From positions 1 through 9,619 of the forward strand of contig CAJPPF010000084.1 in the NCBI GenBank assembly GCA_905372445.1: a DNA stretch of 9,619 nucleotides, written 5' to 3'. This DNA comes from an uncultured Prevotella sp. (GTDB lineage: Bacteria > Bacteroidota > Bacteroidia > Bacteroidales > Bacteroidaceae). The position numbers and the translations under genes were made by a program. The notes under the pieces are model-generated. The model was given only the letters and a program-made list of their open reading frames with translations. It did no database searches and was not told where the DNA came from. Positions 4,152-9,619 of the stretch are shown here, piece by piece; position 1 is the stretch's first letter; the number at the start of each line of letters is the position of its first letter.

Positions 4152-6506
4152 TTATTCGTTCACCTGAACTTTCTGCACCGTCTTGCCATCCACTGCCACC
4201 ACATAAACGCCTGGCGTGGGCAGGGGGAGCCGCACTTCGCCACCACCGCTCACGGCCGTGGTCACCAGCCGACCGTCCATGCCGTAGACGGACACGCGCG
4301 CTTTGGTCCGCAATCCGTCAATCAGGATAACGTGCCCTTGCGCTCTCAACGTGACTGTTTCTTGCGTCGCGACTTGTCGCACGTCGGTGGATGTCGAGCC
4401 CCGCAACTCGATAAACTGGCGCACGCCGCTTGTCTTTCCGCCTTGCGTCGTTTGCCAGGTGCGTGTGATGATGTTGCCTTCGGTGGTCTCGGTGTAGGTA
4501 AGCTCCACGGCACGCCCGTCGATCGTGGCGGTGACGTCGGGCTTGGCGGGCAGCGTTTCGTCCTTGCCGACGATGATGTAGCTTGCTTCGGGCAGTCCGC
4601 CGAACGCCACTTTAGAGTCTACCACCTCGATGCCGCCGCCGTTAAGAGCCTGACTTGTGAGGTCGTAATATTGCGTGTCGTCGTCGATAGTCTCCAATCT
4701 TAAAATGCCTTTGCCGGCAAACCAGATATCGATTTTCTCCCCGGTATTTGGTACCACTATCGAATAGGTGGGCACGCGTGCCATCAACTGCTGCGGGATG
4801 AACACGTCGCACTCGCCGTCGTTGGCTGTGGCAGGCATCAGCACGTGGCGATAGGTCTTGCCGAAATCGTCGGACATCACCACGCGCACCTTGCTGTCTC
4901 GGGGAAAAAACGTTTTGTCTACATCCCAGGTCAGGTGCAGCTTGTCGCCCATAGAATATTTTTTGTCTATCGTCGAGGTTATCTTGAAGGGCGTGGCTGC
5001 CACCACTTCCACGTTGGCAATGTAGCCATCGTAGAGTGGGGCGTGGTGCCGGGCGATGGCATCTGATAGTGGTAGGGCGTCGCTGACGCTCAACCAGAAC
5101 TGGTAATTGCCCACAGGTACTTTATCAGAATTTGGTACGATGCTGCCGCTACCGTTGTGTTTGCGACCGAATTCGAGTACGTTGCTGTGCTGAGGCGGGT
5201 AAACGGGGAACGTGGCTTGATTGCTACGAGAGCAACCAAACTGGTTGAAACTATAGTTCAGCTCCTTTTGTTCGGTATCGTCGGCGTAGACGGAAATGGT
5301 GAAAAACGTGCCTTGGGGCACGCGATAGGTGGTTTTCATCCTGTCGCGGTCAATGTGTGGCGCGGTGTTATTCGTGTTGGGATATTTTAAAGGGAGCGTT
5401 TTGTCGACATTTGCTTTGGGCGCTTTCATTTCTTTGATGCACTGCAAAGAGATGAATGCCGTTTTAGACGATGTGCCATAGCTGACCACCGACTGGCCAG
5501 AACCCGGCTCGTTGCATGTTCCCCACAAGCCCACCGAATATGTAAAGGGATGCTCTGCGCCAAACATATGCCCCAGCTCGTGAGCCATAGTGATCAGATC
5601 CTGGGTGTAAACAACGGCATGCCCCTTCCAAGACGGATATTGAATGCCGCCCAAATGCGCCAATCCGCCAAGACTGGTATTTTCGGCATAGTCCAGCAAA
5701 AGTCCGATATCGTAGTTCTCTGTGCCGATGGCTGCGTTGATAAGTCCCGTTCCTGCCGAGTAGTAATACGGTCCGTTGTTCACCCGTTCAATCAGCCGCT
5801 CGTCGTCGATCACTTGAAACTGCACGCCCAAGTCGCGCACATATATCTCGTTGAGATAGGTCTCAAGCTGCGCCCAAAAGGCTTTCACCTTGCTGACATC
5901 CGTGTTGAACTTAGGCGAATGGAACTCGCTGTAGCTCATGAACACAGCCAAACGGAAAACTCGGTATGTACCATCAGAGATAACAGGGGCTTCAAGGGTG
6001 TTACTACCTGCCCGGGTTCCGCTCGTGATTGGGGACAGCTGCGTGTTCCACCTTGCGCCAAGCGCATTGGGCGCACTTGTTTTTTCGCCCGCGTTGTCAC
6101 TGTCGGCAGCGGACGTGGAGTTCAGTCCGCATTCGCTGTCCGTGTGCCTTGTGGGACTAAGCACTAGCAGTCCGTTATTTGAAGAAATGTCGTAACCGGA
6201 GCCATAATACAAGCTTCCCACTACGTTTTCCTTGTCGTCGATGCTCACATAGGCCACCGTTTCACCGTTGAGCGTCCCAATATAAGTATGTATGCCCTGC
6301 GCCGCAAACGAGTTTGGGCTTTCGTGCCATTGCAGAGGGAGCGAAACCTCGGGGCTAATGGTTAGCGCGAAGGTGGCGTTTGCTTGTTTCAGTGATTGCT
6401 TGAAAGCGTTTGTGGTGGCGTAGTCGAGAGATTCTGCCGCCCATACCGGTGCGGCGCAGAGCCAGATCAGCCCTCCAAAGGTCAATGTTCTAATTATGCG
6501 TTTCAT
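4152..6506 (-). CDS. Secreted reprolysin-like zinc metalloprotease with T9SS sorting domain
   Basis: This 784-residue protein is probably an exported or surface-attached peptidase. Residues 1-23 form a signal peptide (ending PVWA-A). Residues of about 25-180 look like a propeptide. The catalytic domain (about 180-385) holds the metzincin zinc motif HELGHMFGAEH with His309, Glu310, His313 and His319, as in reprolysin/ADAM-like (M12B) enzymes. After it come beta-rich modules (such as HLTWDVDKTFFPRDSKVRVV), probably immunoglobulin-like, and at about 710-784 a domain ending VSVYGMDGRLV, then PTPGVYVVAVDGKTVQKV, typical of type IX secretion C-terminal sorting domains. The Met-turn, normally MSY, reads SVVSYG here with Val341 in the Met position. 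The gene stands alone with a strong promoter at 6529-6560 and a hairpin after its stop. The substrate is unknown. Confidence 0.92.
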   Translation of the reverse strand: MKRIIRTLTFGGLIWLCAAPVWAAESLDYATTNAFKQSLKQANATFALTISPEVSLPLQWHESPNSFAAQGIHTYIGTLNGETVAYVSIDDKENVVGSLYYGSGYDISSNNGLLVLSPTRHTDSECGLNSTSAADSDNAGEKTSAPNALGARWNTQLSPITSGTRAGSNTLEAPVISDGTYRVFRLAVFMSYSEFHSPKFNTDVSKVKAFWAQLETYLNEIYVRDLGVQFQVIDDERLIERVNNGPYYYSAGTGLINAAIGTENYDIGLLLDYAENTSLGGLAHLGGIQYPSWKGHAVVYTQDLITMAHELGHMFGAEHPFTYSVGLWGTCNEPGSGQSVVSYGTSSKTAFISLQCIKEMKAPKANVDKTLPLKYPNTNNTAPHIDRDRMKTTYRVPQGTFFTISVYADDTEQKELNYSFNQFGCSRSNQATFPVYPPQHSNVLEFGRKHNGSGSIVPNSDKVPVGNYQFWLSVSDALPLSDAIARHHAPLYDGYIANVEVVAATPFKITSTIDKKYSMGDKLHLTWDVDKTFFPRDSKVRVVMSDDFGKTYRHVLMPATANDGECDVFIPQQLMARVPTYSIVVPNTGEKIDIWFAGKGILRLETIDDDTQYYDLTSQALNGGGIEVVDSKVAFGGLPEASYIIVGKDETLPAKPDVTATIDGRAVELTYTETTEGNIITRTWQTTQGGKTSGVRQFIELRGSTSTDVRQVATQETVTLRAQGHVILIDGLRTKARVSVYGMDGRLVTTAVSGGGEVRLPLPTPGVYVVAVDGKTVQKVQVNE

Positions 6507-6528
6507 CTATTTTGCTGTTTTTTCGGCG

Positions 6529-6560
6529 CAAAGTTACGCATAAAATGCCACACCAACAAA
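6529..6560 (-). promoter_or_regulatory. Bacteroidota-type promoter of the metalloprotease
   Basis: On the - strand the -7 box is TAACTTTG (6529-6536) and the -33 box is TTTG (6557-6560), separated by exactly 20 bases. This matches the TTTG / TAnnTTTG consensus of the main sigma factor in this phylum. The -7 box ends 22 bases before the ATG, so the untranslated leader should be very short. Confidence 0.75.
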
Positions 6561-6603
6561 TGGTACGAGTTAAAATTGCAAGCTATGATGTAAGAGAACC
6601 GGC

Positions 6604-6787
6604 TTATTTCAGATTCTTCTTAAAGAACGCCACCCAATTTATCGTAGGGTATCACGCCGACCCTGTCGTCGTAGAGGTCGCAATGGGCGGCGTTGGGGAT
6701 GATATAGAGTTCCTTGTTTCCTACGATGGTCGTCTTGCCGGGCTCCGGTTTCGTGCCCGTCATCTTTTTGATACAAAAAGCACGGAA
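6604..6787 (-). pseudogene. C-terminal remnant of a second alpha/beta hydrolase
   Basis: From about 6787 the - strand can be read as IKKMTGTKPEPGKTTIVGNK, then ELYIIPNAAHCDLYDD and VIPYDKLG. This is the end of an alpha/beta hydrolase, with the catalytic-His strand ELYIIPNAAH. The frame then hits a stop at 6620-6622. Removing one G from the GGTGGCG run restores AFFKKNLK and a stop at 6604-6606, the natural ending. A stop (6788-6790) closes the upstream side and no earlier hydrolase sequence is visible. The pattern TGT-insert-KELYIIP-AAH lines up with the TGT-KELFIVP-ATH of the fragment at 2494-2859, so the two are related. It is a dead remnant by all appearances, lying after the glycosyltransferase operon. 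The stretch at 6788-6903 is A/T-rich and holds nothing I recognise. Confidence 0.7.
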
Positions 6788-6903
6788 TTAAGCTGTTTGA
6801 AGCTTTTGTCAGTTATCGAAGACGTGGTTTTATGCCATGTGGACTTGGCAAATCATCGCTTTTGATTTTCTATTTCGCTAAAAATTACGAAAATGATTTT
6901 TTA

Positions 6904-7866
6904 TTATAAATGCAAAAGGTCATTGGCGAAAAAAGTCCATGTATTCTTTCCCAAGATATTCAGCAATGCCACTTTGGCAATCATCTTTATCCCCTTTACA
7001 TGGCGCAGTGGAACTTTTAGTGTGGGCAGCTCCGGAATGGAATGAAGCTGTCGGCATACTGAAATCTGAATATTTAGGATATAAAGATAGAATGGAACTT
7101 CTGCTTCGTCTACCGCTTTGCCGGCATTCTCGGGCATCATGAAACGCATATTCAACTGTCGGGCTATGTCGAGATTTGTCTCAAGTAGCTTGCGTAGATC
7201 ACTGCCGTTGGCTGTAGCTGTGATACCGTTATTATTTACTGTATATACGTATCCCGTATGTGACGAGGTGATGATTACCGGATTCAACAGCAGCATGCGC
7301 GACATCAGTTCTACATCTTCAAAAATCTTTCCAACGGCAAAAAGCACCGGCTCGGCTTTTTCCGGGAGAAACATCTCACGGCGGAATATTTTGTTTGGAG
7401 CATATGAATGCTTAAATGCCTTGCTGTTAATCCAATATGAGCGCGCCGACCGATAGGTGGCATCAGAAAAAGTCACGTCATAATAGCTCTTTCCATTTAT
7501 TGTGCGCAGAACAGAATACTCGAGAATGTCGCATTCGGGATGCAGCACAAGGTAGTCGAGTAGGGGTAAGTAGGTACGTTCCAATAGCCAGTCGTCGCTG
7601 TCGACAAAGGTGATGTAATCGCCCGACGATGATTGTATACCTATATTGCGTGCGGCAGACAAGCCTTTGTTTTGCTTGCGGCGTATTAGTTGCACGGAAG
7701 GATTCTCAGCCGCCAGTCTTTCAGCTATAAGTGATGAACCGTCCTGCGAACCGTCGTCGACCATGATTATCTCCATGCCCTCAACATTCTGGGCGAGGAT
7801 ACTGTGGACACAACGAAGAAGTGTTGTCTCCACATTATATACAGGGACGATGACGCTTAGTCGCAT
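6904..7866 (-). CDS. Family 2 glycosyltransferase (GT-A fold)
   Basis: This 320-residue enzyme should move a sugar from a nucleotide sugar to an acceptor at the inner face of the membrane, as in capsule, O-antigen or glycoprotein assembly. The N-terminus is classic GT2: LSVIVPVYNVE, then IIMVDDGSQDGS with Asp37/Asp38, NKGLSAARNIGI (66-77) and the metal-binding FVDSDDWL with Asp89 and Asp91. The C-terminal half (about 150-320) varies in this family and gives no hint of the sugar or acceptor. There is no transmembrane helix. The ATG lies 3 bases after the udk stop, so it is the last gene of a three-gene operon. It may simply be a passenger there, since no other polysaccharide genes are present. 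Confidence 0.93.
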   Translation of the reverse strand: MRLSVIVPVYNVETTLLRCVHSILAQNVEGMEIIMVDDGSQDGSSLIAERLAAENPSVQLIRRKQNKGLSAARNIGIQSSSGDYITFVDSDDWLLERTYLPLLDYLVLHPECDILEYSVLRTINGKSYYDVTFSDATYRSARSYWINSKAFKHSYAPNKIFRREMFLPEKAEPVLFAVGKIFEDVELMSRMLLLNPVIITSSHTGYVYTVNNNGITATANGSDLRKLLETNLDIARQLNMRFMMPENAGKAVDEAEVPFYLYILNIQISVCRQLHSIPELPTLKVPLRHVKGIKMIAKVALLNILGKNTWTFFANDLLHL

Positions 7867-7869
7867 GGA

Positions 7870-8505
7870 TTAAATGTTGGTGTCAACACGCATCAGACCT
7901 TCTATATATTTACATAGAATGCCTACACCCTTAACATTATGACCTCCTTCGGGAATTATAAGGTCGGCAAAGCGCTTTGTCGGTTCTATGAACTGGTCGT
8001 GCATTGGTTTGAGCACCTGCTGATAGCGTTCCATTACCATTGACACGGTGCGTCCGCGGTCGATAGTATCACGCTGAATGTTACGAATGAGACGTTCGTC
8101 AGAATCGCAGTCAACGAAAATCTTCAAGTCCATCATCTCGCGCAGGCGTTTATTAAGTAATGTCATGATGCCCTCGATGATAATCACAGGCTTTGGTTCT
8201 ACATGGATTGTCTCCGGAAGTCGGTTAGATATAAGATAAGAATAGGTAGGCTGCTCCACTGCATTTCCGTCACGAAGCTCGTTAACCTGCTTAATGAGCA
8301 GCTTCCAGTCGAACGCGTCAGGGTGGTCGAAGTTGATTGCCTTACGCTCCTCTTCAGTGAGTGCTGTAGTGTCATTATAGTAAGAGTCGAGAGGTACGAC
8401 AGCCACGGAATCCTTAGGAAGTGCTGCGATAATTTTCTTGACAACTGTGGTTTTACCGCTACCAGTTCCACCGGCAATGCCGATTATTGTGATGTCTTTT
8501 TTCAT
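7870..8505 (-). CDS. udk: Uridine kinase
   Basis: The enzyme phosphorylates uridine and cytidine to UMP and CMP in the pyrimidine salvage pathway, in the cytoplasm. At 211 residues it has the usual length. The P-loop GGTGSGKT is at 12-19, the nucleoside-binding PLDSYYND at 38-45 includes Asp40, NFDHPDAFDW is at 58-67, PVIIIEG gives the Walker B strand, and the lid carries the arginine-rich RDTIDRGRTV. All are family hallmarks. Its ATG overlaps the stop of the upstream endonuclease/phosphatase-family gene as ATGA, so translation is likely coupled. Transcription probably starts upstream of that gene, near 9603. Confidence 0.96.
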   Translation of the reverse strand: MKKDITIIGIAGGTGSGKTTVVKKIIAALPKDSVAVVPLDSYYNDTTALTEEERKAINFDHPDAFDWKLLIKQVNELRDGNAVEQPTYSYLISNRLPETIHVEPKPVIIIEGIMTLLNKRLREMMDLKIFVDCDSDERLIRNIQRDTIDRGRTVSMVMERYQQVLKPMHDQFIEPTKRFADLIIPEGGHNVKGVGILCKYIEGLMRVDTNI

Positions 8506-9581
8506 TTCTGTTCTTTTATAAAGTAAGTGACAACCGGAAGATGGTCAGAATAACCGTTCAACCATACGCCACCGGCTGTGGTACGCTTTGGAGTCCACTT
8601 ATATCTGCCGTCGGTCTGGAATAGATAATCGCGCTGGAATATTTCATTACCATAAAATGTCAGGCTTGAAGAGTTCTGCATGGCAGCATTACGATACCCC
8701 TTTACATCCTTTGCTTTCTGAGTGGCAAGGAGATTCTTTGAAACAACAATCTGGTCGAACAGGTTCCATGCACCTTGATAAGAGAGAGTCCCGCGGTTGT
8801 CCTTACGGAGTATGTTCCACCAAGGATTATAGAAGTCGCCTTCTTCAACTTCCTTCATCTCGCGACGTGCACCGAGGAACTTCGCCATTGATGTGTCGTC
8901 GGGGTCGTCGTTCATATCGCCCATGACAAGAATCTTCATCTCTGGCTTCGAAGCAGCAATGGAGTCGGTCAAAGCACGTACTTGCTTTCCTCCCCAGTCG
9001 CGGAACTTTCCTTCGACGCCTCGCGATGGCCAGTGGCATACTACCACCGTAACATCATCACCAGCGAGGTGGCCCTGAACTACAAGGAATGGACGTGTGG
9101 CATGAGTGGTATCGCCATTCTCATAAACATACTGCTTGAGGAAATGGTTGTACGGCTTAAACTGCTTAGGGTTGTAAATCAAAGCACAGTCGATACCACG
9201 TGCATCGGGACCTTCCTCATGAATGAACTGAAAGCCACGTTCAGCGAGAGGTTCCTGAGCGACAAGGTCGCGCAGTGCATTGTCGTTTTCCACCTCAGAG
9301 AGACCGATGAATGCGCAACCAAGAGGAGTCTTGTCGGTTCCCATCTCGCTGAGAACCTTTGACATGTTACGGAGTTTATTAGTGTATTTCAGTGAATTCC
9401 ATTTGTAAGAACCCGTCGGAAGGAAGTCATAGTCTTTCTTTCCCGCATCGTGACAAGTGTCGAAAAGGTTTTCCTGATTGTAGAAGCCAACAGCATAAAG
9501 CGAGAATTTCTTCTCTTGAGCATAGGCAGGCGCGATTCCGAAGAGAACCGCAGCAACGATTAGATTAAGTATTGTTCTCAT
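8502..9581 (-). CDS. Secreted endonuclease/exonuclease/phosphatase-family protein
   Basis: This 359-residue protein has a signal peptide (1-21, ending PAYA-Q) and then a single EEP fold, the DNase I/sphingomyelinase-like domain that cleaves phosphodiester or phosphate bonds with a divalent metal. Visible catalytic motifs are YNQENLFD (34-41), the metal-binding Glu in GLSEVEN (about 96), the His in CHWPSRG (183), GDMNDD with Asp222 and Asn224, and SDHLPV with Asp346 and His347. All the active-site positions appear present. The substrate cannot be told from the sequence: DNA, RNA, lipid or another phosphate ester are all possible. It is the first gene of the operon with udk and the glycosyltransferase. 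The ATG at 9581 is chosen because the signal peptide follows it directly. Confidence 0.92.
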   Translation of the reverse strand: MRTILNLIVAAVLFGIAPAYAQEKKFSLYAVGFYNQENLFDTCHDAGKKDYDFLPTGSYKWNSLKYTNKLRNMSKVLSEMGTDKTPLGCAFIGLSEVENDNALRDLVAQEPLAERGFQFIHEEGPDARGIDCALIYNPKQFKPYNHFLKQYVYENGDTTHATRPFLVVQGHLAGDDVTVVVCHWPSRGVEGKFRDWGGKQVRALTDSIAASKPEMKILVMGDMNDDPDDTSMAKFLGARREMKEVEEGDFYNPWWNILRKDNRGTLSYQGAWNLFDQIVVSKNLLATQKAKDVKGYRNAAMQNSSSLTFYGNEIFQRDYLFQTDGRYKWTPKRTTAGGVWLNGYSDHLPVVTYFIKEQK

Positions 9582-9602
9582 ATTAATTACGGATTTTGGC
9601 TA

Positions 9603-9610
9603 CAAAAGTA
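9603..9610 (-). promoter_or_regulatory. -7 promoter box of the right-hand operon
   Basis: On the - strand this reads TACTTTTG, a match to the Bacteroidota -7 consensus TAnnTTTG, 21 bases ahead of the ATG at 9581. The matching -33 TTTG would lie past the end of the window, so only half the promoter can be checked. Confidence 0.5.
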
Positions 9611-9619
9611 TTAAAATAT

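Noticed and set aside
5550..6167. 205-residue + strand frame
   Set aside because: It is antisense to the metalloprotease, covering its zinc motif and propeptide; no domain is seen in this frame.
6512..6865. 117-residue + strand frame
   Set aside because: It lies across the protease promoter and the hydrolase remnant; the opposite strand gives a recognisable hydrolase end, while this frame resembles nothing.

Overview
The window looks like chromosomal DNA from a Bacteroidales bacterium, most probably Prevotella or a close relative. The basis is a secreted metalloprotease with a C-terminal domain of the type IX secretion sorting kind, promoter boxes matching the Bacteroidota form (TAnnTTTG about 20 bases downstream of TTTG), A-rich leaders without clear Shine-Dalgarno sequences, and protein sequences that read like Prevotella homologues. 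The genus is an inference from memory; no search was run.

Left part, + strand: 607 bases with no convincing gene hold one 100-bp palindrome-ended repeat (221-320) and two hairpins. A tight three-gene unit follows (608-1912): a three-helix membrane protein, an ECF sigma factor and a two-helix membrane protein. All three overlap at stop/start codons, so they are probably translated together. The outer two proteins are candidates for sensing or holding the sigma factor.

Middle part, - strand (2103-3723): an aldo/keto reductase, a secreted alpha/beta hydrolase and a small multidrug resistance (SMR) transporter lie in one direction, and each appears broken in a different way. The reductase has a TGA where homologues have Trp, the hydrolase keeps only a signal peptide and its C-terminal part, and the transporter has a frameshift that removes its fourth helix. 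The reductase and hydrolase are 12 bases apart and were probably one operon.

Between 3724 and 4151 lies a dense non-coding block. It holds a 108-bp relative of the first repeat with perfect 30-base inverted ends, then a cluster of TTGCCGA/TCGGCAA palindromes and a nested hairpin just past the protease stop codon.

The metalloprotease (4152-6506, - strand) is intact, has its own well-formed promoter and carries HELGHMFGAEH. The usual Met-turn methionine appears to be valine. Upstream of its promoter is a short decayed end of a second alpha/beta hydrolase (6604-6787), related to the one at 2494-2859.

Right part, - strand: a compact operon of a secreted endonuclease/exonuclease/phosphatase-family protein, uridine kinase (udk) and a family 2 glycosyltransferase, joined by a 4-base overlap and a 3-base gap. 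I see no clearly new biological system. The most notable signals are the cluster of broken accessory genes, the paired palindromic repeats with matching changes at both ends, the TCGGCAA cluster and the Met-turn change.
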